Assembly: GCA_038501625.1 (NCBI GenBank)
Contig: JAZAYU010000170.1
Location: 930,001 to 994,000, forward strand
Direction: 5' to 3'
DNA from: Corbicula japonica
Taxonomy: Eukaryota; Mollusca; Bivalvia; Venerida; Cyrenidae
DNA: 64,000 nt
Shown: in pieces, positions 36,692 to 47,700 of the stretch
Layout: each line of letters opens with the position of its first letter
How positions within the stretch are numbered: position 1 is the stretch's first letter
Made by a program: the position numbers and the translations under genes
Notes under the pieces: model-generated
The model's database searches: none
Told to the model about the DNA's origin: nothing
What the model saw: only the letters and a program-made list of their open reading frames with translations

Positions 36692-37921
36692 TTACAGCAT
36701 TCCGGTCATAAGATATTCCAATAACCATATAAGTAGTTTTATGGTAAACGTAATAAGAATAATGGAAATGAAATCGACCAACTCCGAAGTGTTCTGTTTG
36801 ACTGCTTCGCCGGAACGTTTTGCAAACAATTTTCTCTGGTCACTTGTTTCTGCAAGTTTAAACAAGCTTTCACCAGCATTCTCAAGTCTCTTCCTATATT
36901 CTAGGGATTCATAATTTCCTTTTGGAACGTCATCTGTTCCATACAGTATTCCGTAGAGACATCCAGCAATTACCCCGGTGCTGTCGCTATCGCCCCCATG
37001 AAACATTGCTCGATTGCACAACTCGCTCCATTTTCCCTTACATGCAAGAAGCGCGTCATATGCTATCATTGGAGCGTCGTGTCCACTTGCTCCTCCCCAG
37101 CCGTCGAAGCTCATCATCGAGTAAAATTGATCACGTTTCTTAATGGTATCGTGGTCTGGTGGGAAAAAGGGTTCGTTTGTTCCATCAAGGAGGTGGCGTA
37201 GACCAAGATAGTTCGTCCAGTTTCTTACAAAGTAGTCCCAGCTTTCAATATTCTTGTCAACATAGAAGTTTGAATATATAATATATTCTTTTGCTTTATT
37301 CAATACATCAAGAAGTCTACTTCCCCATTCCCGTAAGGGCACGCCCTGTACAGCGTAGGGGTTAAACAAAGCAGAGGCAAGAGAACCTAGATATCCCGTG
37401 GGATGATGATGGGTCATCCTTCCAGATTCTATACCCACTGCTATTAAATTGTCGAGGTCTTCAGGTCTTGGATATCGTAACCCAATACACATTGATCGCA
37501 TGGCAGCACCGCACCCTCCTCCCCTGGGGTTAAATGGAACTCTGAAACCGTCTTTTTGAGATGGTTTTAAATGTTGGCACATTTCCATACAGGTTAAACC
37601 CGGTCCACGACCGTTCATATCACCCATGCACATCACATAATTTTCTGCTATCGTCCTATAGAGCTTACTGTCGCAAGAAGAGTCACTGCCATGTTGTATG
37701 AGGGCCTCTGCTGTCGTAAGATGCATGACAGTATCGTCACTGACTATCCATTTTGGAGGCTTAACTGTCAGGTTTTCAATACCACCGTCCGCCTTTAATT
37801 GACGGTGAATGTTCTCTCCGTTTCTTTCGAATTCCCATAGTCCGTTCCTATATCTCAATGCATCACCTGCACCACTCAATACCATTCCAGACTGGTATCT
37901 CTCTATCTGAAAATTTTTCAT
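36692..37921 (-). CDS. ADPRH: ADP-ribosylarginine hydrolase (ARH1-like) with hydrophobic C-terminal tail
   Basis: An uninterrupted 409-codon frame. ARH1 enzymes hydrolyse the N-glycosidic bond of mono-ADP-ribosylated arginine using two Mg ions. Visible motifs are ERYQSGMVLSGAGDALRYRN (residues 7-26), WIVSDDTVMH (Asp62/Asp63), NPRGGGCGAAMRSMCIGLRY (131-150), GRMTHHHPTGYLGSLASALF (167-186), SGHDAPMIAYDALLA (279-293) and FHGGDSDSTG (Asp311/Asp313). These include the paired acidic blocks that bind metal and ADP-ribose. Residues 1-356 cover the family's full length. The extra ~50 residues contain a basic segment and then a hydrophobic stretch at 384-405 (FISIILITFTIKLLIWLLEY) only four residues from the end, like a tail anchor; a central Lys and Glu weaken this. 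There are no introns. The paralogue at 9655-10797 is about 60% similar by eye and lacks this tail. Confidence 0.92.
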   Translation of the reverse strand: MKNFQIERYQSGMVLSGAGDALRYRNGLWEFERNGENIHRQLKADGGIENLTVKPPKWIVSDDTVMHLTTAEALIQHGSDSSCDSKLYRTIAENYVMCMGDMNGRGPGLTCMEMCQHLKPSQKDGFRVPFNPRGGGCGAAMRSMCIGLRYPRPEDLDNLIAVGIESGRMTHHHPTGYLGSLASALFNPYAVQGVPLREWGSRLLDVLNKAKEYIIYSNFYVDKNIESWDYFVRNWTNYLGLRHLLDGTNEPFFPPDHDTIKKRDQFYSMMSFDGWGGASGHDAPMIAYDALLACKGKWSELCNRAMFHGGDSDSTGVIAGCLYGILYGTDDVPKGNYESLEYRKRLENAGESLFKLAETSDQRKLFAKRSGEAVKQNTSELVDFISIILITFTIKLLIWLLEYLMTGML

Positions 37922-38995
37922 ATTTTCTTTTTATGTAAATGCGTTTTGAATACTAAATATATATCTAGTTAAGCATATTTATCTTAGGAGTACATGTACT
38001 TGTTTTTACATAATTTATCATTTTTAGTGCACCCATGTACATTGATTGCGATACGATATCTTGAATTTCTAATCCCTGAGATTTGGTAAAACTGATTTGA
38101 GTTTGAGTTTTAAGTGGAGTGCTGAGAATTGGTTGTTAGTGTCCCTTGAGTGAAATAAAAAAGCGCGAATACATGCTTGAATCACACGGCCTCAAAACAC
38201 TTTCATTTGGAAGAAAGAGAGAGCAGAGATACGTAGTATGACTAAATTCAAAAACAAAAAATGCACACACGCACGCGTGTGAATACGCACACTCGCGCTC
38301 AAACGAAATCAACGACTTGTGAAATTACCGCCTTGAAACGTTCAGTGACAAAGTATATGTATATGCAAGTTAAAGAGAATTTAGCCGTGAATTAGTAATA
38401 AACAAATATCATACAGATCTCTTTCCTTTCGTCTAATTAATAAGAATACAAACACTTAAGTGACTGAAACTAGTATGTTCATTGATTGTTACGAAAATAT
38501 GGAACCTATAATCGGTTTGACCGCAACTTATAATTTAGACTATATTTCTATATTTCAAACTATGCTGCGAATAACAGTTTTGTGACAGATCATTCTAATA
38601 CATGCAAGTTGAACATACATATCCGGAATAGTCACTCTTATAAACACTCAGTCTTGCTTTGTTTCACATCAAAACGCAAAGAGGAAAAGAAAGCATGGGT
38701 TCATAAAATGACCAATTTCAAACAGCACCAAACAACACCACAAACAATTAACGAAAGATCCATAATGTGGTTACTAGGTCAAATCAAATACGGCACTTTT
38801 TACCCATTTAATGGCACAAATGTCATCTTATTCTCATTAATTTTGGTAAGAATGCGTAATACTATATTGATTATCTCAACTAAAAGTATCAAACATTTTT
38901 TTTCTAAAGTGATCAAGCAATATTTGAAAAACATATTTTATCGTTTAGTTTTTAAACATTATTTTTCATTATTATTATATTTATTATTATTATTA

Positions 38996-39032
<37 letters not shown>

Positions 39033-39325
39033 GTGCCCATCTATTTATCTAAATGAAGAGGTATGTAACTGTATATGGTGCTACTTCTTCTCATTTTCAA
39101 ATAGATCAAGAAAGTTTGCTTGCTTTTATGAATTGTTAGTTTTATTAAGCTGTAGTTCTTTTGGATGTATTTTGTTGATTCCAAATGAAAAATGGTTATT
39201 ATGTATATCACAAACTGTCAAGTTGTGAAAGGCTGTAATAATGTCATCTTAACGATGAAAAGAAAAAAGTCTCTTTTACAGCAGTAAAAAACGCATCAGC
39301 AACAAGGGACAGCACGATTAGTATC
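37922..39325. other. Intergenic AT-rich DNA
   Basis: No gene was recognised. The 156-residue open frame at 38582-39052 has no known motif, and its Leu-rich end is produced by a TTA microsatellite. Confidence 0.45.
38968..39032. repeat. (TTA)n microsatellite
   Basis: Runs of ATT/TTA, about twenty units, with two 'tatattta' interruptions. Confidence 0.9.
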
Positions 39326-39343
39326 CATAGGGATGCCTATTAC

Positions 39344-40130
39344 TTGTTTATACGTTTGAGAAATAACAAAGCGTTAGATAATATTATATATGAATATTTT
39401 AAAGAAAGCATCGATAATACGGCGCGGTTATTGGAGTTATTATTTAATTACATTCTAAATGTTGGCGAATATCCGAAGAATTGGTCAACTGGGGTTATCG
39501 TCCCACTTAATAAAAAAGGAGATACGTCAGATACAAATAATTATGGAGGTATTTCTCTTATCAGCTGTTTTGCGAAATTATTTAACAGCATTATTAATGA
39601 ACGTCTTAAAGAATGGACTTTTAAGAATGATATATTATTGGTTTTAAGTCTAATTATAGTACAGTGGACGCGATTTTCATACTAAATTCACTTATAGAAA
39701 AACAGTTACAAAACAAGGGCAGACTATTCTGTTGTTTGTGGACTACAGAAAGGCTTACGATTTAATTGACCGTCAAGCTCTGTGGTACAAATTAATTAAA
39801 GCGGGTATAGATGTCAAAATATTCTCAGTTATTCGTTCTATGTATAATGATATTAAAATATGTGTTAAACTTTTGGGGAAATTAGTGGATGTTTTCAATA
39901 GTAATGTGGGTTTATTACAAGGGGAAGCAACTTCGCCAATTATATTTAGTCTTTTCTTGAATGACATGGAACTGCAGTTACAATCGAATACAGATGCAGG
40001 TCTTTCTTTGGACCAGGTCTCAATTATTTGTTGCTTTTGCAGACGATGCTGTTTTAATATCAGAAACTAAAGAAGGCTTACAAGAAACTCTTTTAATAGT
40101 TTAGAACTTTATTGTACAAAATGGAATTAA
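39344..40130 (+). pseudogene. LINE RT domain fragment
   Basis: Pieces read 'YPKNWSTGVIVPLNKKGDTS', then after a frameshift near 39650 'FVDYRKAYDLIDRQALWYKL', then 'GLLQGEATSPIIFSLFLNDM', then in another frame 'FADDAVLIS'. These are the ordered RT boxes, with the catalytic FADD in a different frame from the preceding box. The copy is inactive. Confidence 0.8.
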
Positions 40131-40149
40131 ACTGTTAACACTGAAAAGA

Positions 40150-41190
40150 CAAAGATAGTTGTTTTTAGAAAAGGAGTTGTTTTGAATGAAACTTATCGTA
40201 GGTGGACTTATGCAAACCAAAATATCGATTCGGAAGTCATGAACCATTTAAATTATTTAGGGGTACTTATGTCATGTGGCAATCCTTTTATGCAAGCAAC
40301 TAAAACACTTGTGGGCAAGGCACTCTGGGCATTAAACTCATTTTTGAAAATTACAAGAAACAAAGATGTTAAACATAATGTTTAGCTTATTTGATGCGTA
40401 TGTGTTATCAATCCTCAATTAAGGATGCGAAGTTTGGGGATTTTCTAGAGCTGAAAACATAGAGAGTACAAAAAAGTTTTGCGAATGATTAGTAAATGTT
40501 AAAATGACGACCAATATTTTAGCATTATACTCTGAATTTGGATGATTTCCATTATATATTGATAGATATATAAGAATTATCAAATACTGGTTAAATTTGT
40601 ATGGTTGTAAAAAGTTCAATTGTATACTAGACACACTGGTTACAAACCAACGTAAGGATCTAGAAAATAACCCCAGACTTAATAATTGGACATCAAAAGT
40701 TAGAGACATATTACATAGTTTAGGTTTTGCGGATGTCTGGTTATTTCCAATATCTGTTAATATTAATGTCTTTAAACCAATTCTTAAATGCCGTCTCAGA
40801 GATACGTTTATCTCAGAATGGCGCGTAGGTGTTACACTGAGTTCTTCGTTATACATGAATATGTATAAAGAACTTAAAGTAACATTTGAACGGTCTTGTT
40901 ATCTAAGCACTGTTGAAAATGTAAAATTTAGAAAATTAATGTTATTGCCAAAATTCGGCTTTCATCGCATAACTTGCTAATTGAAACTGGAAGACACAAC
41001 AATATCCCTAGGGAAGATAGAAAATGTTTACTCTGTAATTTACACGATATAGAAGATGAGTACCATTTTGTGTAAATATGTCCCTTTTATCAAACATTGA
41101 GGCAACAATATAAACCTCGATTATATTCCTATAGACCAAGTATGTTTAAATTCATCCAATTGTTAAATTCAAACCAAAATCAACTTTAAA
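40150..41190 (+). pseudogene. LINE C-terminal fragments
   Basis: 'NYLGVLMSCGNPFMQATKTL' and 'ALWALNSFL' (40182-40385) are the post-RT segment. The open piece 40597-40980 contains 'LVTNQRKDLENNPRLNNWTS'. After a shift near 40975 the frame reads 'LIETGRHNNIPREDRKCLLC' with 'DIEDEYHFV', a Cys/His-type terminal motif common in marine-invertebrate LINEs. Stops and frameshifts are scattered throughout. Confidence 0.75.
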
Positions 41191-41439
41191 TAAGTTAGCA
41201 TTGTATTGTATCAAGGCTTTTAAACTAAGGAATGAAGCCATTAACATTGAGATAGATTATTTACATTTGCTATTGTTGTTAAATTTTAAAGTTGTACACA
41301 ACCTATCAAATTAATTGTTTGTATTTATTCGAAGATGAACTCTCTCACAACAATTGCAATTTTCTTTTGTTTGAATTGTATGAATCTCACTGCATGTAAC
41401 TGTATTTTTTCATGTATGACGATGAGCTTATATGCCCAA

Positions 41440-41475
41440 GTCGAAATAAAATTTCTGTTCTGTTCTGTTCTGTTT
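41440..41475 (+). repeat. LINE 3' tail with (TTCTG)n
   Basis: 'gaaataaaatttctg' followed by three TTCTG-type units marks the 3' end of the element. Confidence 0.75.
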
Positions 41476-44400
41476 ATAAATGCACGTAGTTGCATCAACT
41501 CTAGCATAAATATTAACCAGTACGAAATAGACGGACTCTGATCTTGACAAGTCAATAAAGTATAATAATTTTAAGAACCGTTTTATGTTTCAAATAAGCG
41601 ATATAAGTTTTATTTTCTATGACAAAGGCTTCTTTTTAATGAGACTGGTGGGCTTTTCTAATCAAATTATGGGTAAGTGAAGTGTACAACCAAGTTACAA
41701 CTATTAGATGTTTAAGTCTTAATGGATATTTAAATTGTTTGTGAGAGCTTGTGACTCGTAGATTGTTGTATTTAGTTTGGTGAATGCATGTTTAATACAT
41801 ATTTCATTATCTGATATTGTTTGGAAATTTGTGTTATTTTAGACAGAACAGAAAAATAAAAATTTAGTTATAACATTAAATGAATAAATCGCAAATCGCA
41901 CGATGACTCTTCGTTAGAATCGACAACAACTCTCCACGCCAACTCTCTATATTTAACAATATGCCCTTTTTGTACTTTATCAGAAACTTGGTTATCAGAA
42001 ATTGCGTGGTTTTCCATTTCAGTAGCTTTCCCAAACTTTTCCAGTAATGAAATTTTACTTCCTTTTTCAACAATTCATAACCACCATATTTTCGGAGTCA
42101 TTGGGCTGTTGGCGAATCCTGTTATCAGCTGGAGGCCGTATGCCGCGAGTCGTATGAAATTAAATTGAATATAGACGATTGCATTAGCATTTTCGCATGC
42201 ACAAGTTATCGTGCTTTATCCTAATAACACATGTTTATTTCGTTTTTGTGTTGTTTGGTTGCTGTTAATTACCTTTTATGTTATTTTTATACAATAATGT
42301 AAAACATCACATGTATCGGCAGACATAACTATATAAAAGGTATTACAACCCAATAGGTTCGCATGATTATAAATACGAGGAGTGTTTGAATCTTTTACAA
42401 ACGCATTGTATACTCGAATACCACGAGATTTACGTGTAAAAAAACAGTGTTATACGTATGTCCAATGCTCATCGCTGTTATATGTGTATCAATAAAGTTG
42501 AAATCAACAAACCGTTTATGAAATTTAGATTGCTTTCTGGTGTATTCATGCACACAGTGTTGAAAATGGTTAGAAAACATTGAAACAAATTGAAAACCCT
42601 TCACAAGACTTAGGTCTGCAGTTACCAAATCGAACATCAATACAATCAATTTAATCTTTGAGAAAGATGTATGATTTACTGTCATTGTGAAGAAAATTAT
42701 CATGTTTAGAAAAATAAGTGCTCATTGGATCTCCCATTACCTCACTGATGAGCAGAAACAAACAAGCGTACAATGGCTAACAAACTGCATAAGAAGTACC
42801 AAAACTTTCTGAAAAAATATTGTATGTGCCTAAGCAGAATGTTGAAACATGATATGGGCTTTAAAGCTTGCCATGTATTGCTAAACGAACACGTTCTTAG
42901 AAAGATGTTATAAACAATTTTCTTTAGAAATAAATGGTGGACCAGTCATTCAAATTTTGCCGTTATCTAAAGGTACGGTTGTGCACAGAAGCTTATTGAT
43001 GTACAATAAAGCATAAAAACAACTCACGCATAGCCAAACGTGTAACTTTGGTAAATTTCATAGAGATCATTAAGGTATTGCATCATACAAAAATATGCCC
43101 TTACCATCTTTATTACAGCATTATGTTTATTAAGATAGTTTGAGGCCAGCTCAAGTCATGTAAAAAGTTAGCCTTGTTAAATCTTGAACTTGAAAATGAA
43201 CATACACAACAAAACACCTTCAAGCAAACCTAAACGTCTTCACATATTAACATAAATTTTAACTAAATTTAATTTTTCACATAATATAGATAAACAAGAA
43301 TTTTCTGATGCAAAACAAACATGCAGTGTTTCTGCCGATTTCCTTTTGCTGTAGACCAAAACGAAATTGCAAGTTAAAAATTTTAAAATGTTAATAAAAA
43401 ATTCAGGAAACAAACTACCATAAACTATGCAATACGCAGGGTGTTAACAATCATTCATTAGATGTTTAATGCAAGTCACTTTAAAATACATAAATTTTAT
43501 TAAAACCAGAATTTGGTGTTCCGTGGAACACCAAGTCCCCTAAAATTGCAATTGAAAGGGGGCATAACTCAAAAATAGTGAAACAGCGCATATCTTTTTT
43601 CACAGATAGCTTTGTTCATGCAGATGATATATTTATTCAGTTCCAAGTATTGAGTGAATAGGACAAGTATTTTCAAACTTATAGGCAACATGATGTTAAA
43701 GTTGCATTTGACAGGAGCATAACTCAAACAAGAAATATCTTTAAAAAGATAACGGCGTAGATGGTAAATGAAATGTTGCAGTTTATAGCTGCTATTATTC
43801 ACTTCATTTTGATTTATGTGTAAATAGAATTATTTCATTGAGAATCCTAAACAATGAATTATTAAAATTATTTAAATTTTTATGTAAAATTTTACACACA
43901 TAATAAGAAACAGATAAATAGATTTTAGTTTTGTTTATATCTAATTGATTTAGCAGACTTTTATCGTATTGCTCAAGCAGACTGATATCCTATTACTCAA
44001 GAAGCCTGTTATCTTATTGATCAAGCTGTTCTACAGCTAGATGCTGAATCACCTCGAGATGGCTTTAGCCAGGCACCAGTTTTACGAAAACAACGAAAAA
44101 CAAACTAAGTATATAACTCTTTAACACTGAGATTATAATTTTATTTTTCTAAAATATTCACACAATAAACAAGAAGTAGCTCAACAAGCAGAACATAAAA
44201 TAATAAATGAATGAAATATCACATTTAACTTCCCATTCTGAAGATAATTTTCTTGATATACCATATTGGTACATAATATTTTTCAATGCTGTTAGCATTC
44301 TCACACACACATTTCTATATTGTTTTAAAACAGATAACAGTGTCCATCTTTCGTCGTAACTAGACTACACTCTTTTTTTTCAGTTACTTCAATGTGAAAG

Positions 44401-44620
44401 CAATGTTGTTTGACGAATATTTTCATGCATATTTATGAATGCATTTTACTATCAATATAAATGTTTTTAGTCATTGAAACTTTGCTAAATTTGATCACGT
44501 GTTATTGTTATTTTTTTTGCAGAAAAAAATACCATTCCATTTTTGCAAACTTGGCCCCATTTGTCAGTCAGTTTCAAATATTTTCCACTGTAAAAAACTA
44601 ACACAACCTCAGTATTAACA
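41476..44620. other. AT-rich intergenic DNA downstream of TTC30
   Basis: No gene was recognised on either strand. A 102-codon minus frame at 42395-42703 has no recognisable motif. A repeat fragment sits at 43500-43760. Confidence 0.45.
43505..43760. repeat. Repeat fragment starting with a 10-bp-arm hairpin
   Basis: TTGGTGTTCC-GT-GGAACACCAA (43513-43534) is followed by 'aagggggcataactcaaaaa', and a second 'gacaggagcataactcaaac' lies near 43710. The hairpin-then-'ggcataactc' layout recalls the elements at 48625 and 55657. Confidence 0.5.
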
Positions 44621-44625
44621 TGGAC

Positions 44626-44750
44626 CTAGTTAAGTTGTAAAAGCAATCCTTTCAGAAGCCGAGCCTCGAATGTGACTGTATTTTTCCCAGGATGCATAGG
44701 TTCAGCTTCCAATGGCTGTTCTATCATGGCTTTCACCTCCTTACCATACA
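44626..44750 (-). CDS. TTC30: TTC30 terminal exon
   Basis: Reads YGKEVKAMIEQPLEAEPMHP, GKNTVTFEARLLKGLLLQLN and a TAG at 44628-44626. 'IEQPLE...GKNTVT' is the family's C-terminal signature. The last ten residues diverge from the vertebrate ending. Confidence 0.9.
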
Positions 44751-47700
44751 CTGAAATTATATATTATACTTTATAAAGTTTTCTTGGCATTTTCCAACTT
44801 CTTTTACTGGTGGCAATCAATATACAGCTATCATGTGTATTTTAAGGCCTGTTCTGTAATGCAGGTACGCCTTTTACTGTTAACTAATGAAAAGAAATCG
44901 GCTATCTATTAATACCAGTAAATCCACATTGTAAGGGTAATTCAAAATTTCTTAAATAAATTCACTTACTGAACAGTGAACAATGACAAGGGAAAAGGTT
45001 AGACACAATAGAAAGATGTAAGACAGAAGAGAAAATAAAACAACAGTAACAAGGAGAAATAAAGAAATTAGATGCCAGGTTGAACTAGACATTAGACACT
45101 ATGGTAGATTATAATTTAGACATAAGGATAAATTAGACATTAAATTAAAACTAAGTAAATTAAACTGCTGCCCAATAAATGGGATAAGACAACTCTCTTA
45201 TATCCAAGTATAAAATTAACAATACTATAGCAAGCATAGATAAATATATTAATCCTTTCCTCCATATATACACATTTTTATGCATGTGCGACCAGTGTAG
45301 ATCCAGATCAGCCGGCACATCCGTGCCATCTGATCAGGATCTGCACTGGTTGCATTTTTATAAAAAATAACCGAATGAATCAAAACACGAATAGTTTAGA
45401 TCCTGATCAGATGGCACGGATGTGCCGGCTGATCTGGATCTAAACTGTTCGCCCATGCAATAAAGTTGTATCCATGGAGCAAAAGGTTAAATAAGACATA
45501 CTTTCACAGCACTCGAGGAACTGTATACACTCCTGTATCACGGAATCCCTCATCATAATCATGTGCTTTGACATGTTCTCAATCAGTGACAGGAAACATC
45601 GCTTGGCATAGTACCACGTGTCAGTACCAAGCTTCTTGTTGTATGGTTCCAGGCTCTTGATAACTCGAGATATACCAAACTCATAGTTCCCCTTGGCGCA
45701 ATATAAAGTTCTGAAAAAGAAGAAAAGAAACACTGCCGTCAATTTATAAGAAGATATCTTAGATATCTTAGGCTTTTGATAACTTGAGATATACCAAACT
45801 CATAGTTCCCCTTAGCAAAGTATAAAGTTCTGAAAAAGAAGAAAAGAAACATTGCTGTCTAATTCTGAAAGAAAGGTCTACAATAGTGTATTTGGCAAAC
45901 TATTGCCTCACAGGAACAGTAATCTCCCTTGTGGTGAGAAGTCTACGTACCCAATCACAAGGTTAACAATACAGAGGTGGTAGATTTTTTTCTCGGGATC
46001 CTGGTATGCCACCTGCTCCTCTTCTTTCTCTATCTTCCTCATTAACTCTTCAGCCTGAAAAAATCAATTCAACTCATAATCAACTCTGAATGCAACATCA
46101 ACTCTACATCTGCAACTAACAATGTTAACATCGACTTGGAGAGTAACATTGACTTGAGTGTTACATCAATTTCAAATCTAACAGCATCTCATAAAGTAAC
46201 ATCAACTTCAAATTGAAATGTAATTTAACAACTCCAAATATTGTATCAACTTAAGATTTTTATCATCTCACTGGAATGTGACATCAACTCTGATAGTAAT
46301 ATCAAACTCACTTGAAATGGAAAAAATAAACCACTGACAAAGAATTGCCCTTAACTTGTGTCTGATTTATAGTTTCTTTTCAGAAATGCTTATTTTTTCG
46401 TGACAGCAAAACAAAAGATTCTGATTGCTATGTTTGCAAACTGATTTCAATAAGAACCAATAAGCTGACAGATATAGGAGACTTGTCACAGGTCTCTGTA
46501 TGATGATCTTGGATCCAGGACTCAAGATCATCTGCTTAAGAATGGAGACCAGACTCAAACCTCTAGCAGCTAACTTGTTGAAACTGATTTTAGTCTCTGA
46601 ATTGAAAAATCACAAATCTGACTGGAAACTGGTCTCTTGTCTTAGTGTTATGATCTTGGGTCCAGGATTTTATTAACAGAGCAGCAAACAGTGTGGTTAG
46701 ACTGAGGCGGATTTCTACACAGCTAATGTGTGTCATTCTATCCACATACAGAAGGGTAACAGCAAATGAAGCTTACCTCTTCATTCTGACTGGTCATGAT
46801 GTAGGCTACACACAGGTTGGCCAGAACTATAGCACTCACATTCAGTATCTACAAACATGGACATAAAATAATGATATTGTGATAAAGTCAGCACAGAAAC
46901 ACAAATATGTTTTACTCTATATCCTGAGCTACCGGACAGTCATGCTTGAGGCTACTCAGCATTTACAATCATTTAAACAAGACAGTGTCCACTGATGCCT
47001 CTACTTCTCTATATTTTTCACATTTTTGTAAAATGTTCTTTTACAGTCAATGAGTGGTTTGATACCAAAGTTTTCATTATACTAAATGTGACAAGGGGCC
47101 ATAACCCTAGTAATAATTGTCTCAAATATAAATTCTTTCTTTCACCCATCTGCAAACCTACCAGAACATGAGATAATAACACTGAAAATAACTCTAATAT
47201 AACTGTCCAGGAAAAATCTTCCTTTACAATCATCTACACATCCTGCCAGATCATGTGCAAGTTGATAAGAAATCTATCAGAGCAAACTGTTTAACACACA
47301 AGGTCTAATTAAACTGAAAATAACAAAGAGCTATAATTGGTAACAATTGCTGAGCAATTATTAATCTTTCATTACAACCAACAAAAAACAAACCTGCCAC
47401 ATACTTATTATTTCCCTAAAAACAAGAATTCTTACATTATCATAGTTCTTCTTCACAATTGGCTCATAGAATCCTGTCGCCTCCTTATATTTATTCTCCT
47501 GCATGAACAGTACATGCGCCACGTTCAGTTTCCATGTGTCATGCTCGTTACAAAACTCTACAGACTTGCGGAAGATTTTCTCCACTTGCTGGTAGTTCTC
47601 CATATCCCAATAAATTTTAGCCTGCTGCATCAAGATTGGAATGTACCTATCAACAAAACAGGGCAAATCTTAACTTGCTAAATCAAGATTGGAATGTATC

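Larger units (their letters stand above)
39330..41475 (+). mobile_element. Second degenerate non-LTR retrotransposon, 5'-truncated
   Basis: Reverse transcriptase and C-terminal pieces follow each other in shifting frames, and a 3' tail of TTCTG repeats follows 'gaaataaaatttctg'. A short repeated tail is normal for several LINE groups. The endonuclease and ORF1 are absent, as expected for 5' truncation on insertion. The RT style (VDYRKAYDLIDRQALWYKL, GLLQGEATSPIIF) differs from the LINE at 2.4-5.6 kb, so this is another family. Confidence 0.85.

Noticed and set aside
38582..39052. 156-residue ORF with Leu-rich end
   Set aside because: The Leu run comes from a TTA microsatellite, and the rest has no motif, splice context or codon bias suggesting a gene.
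42395..42703. 102-residue minus-strand ORF
   Set aside because: No motif or neighbouring exon supports it, and it lies in AT-rich intergenic DNA.
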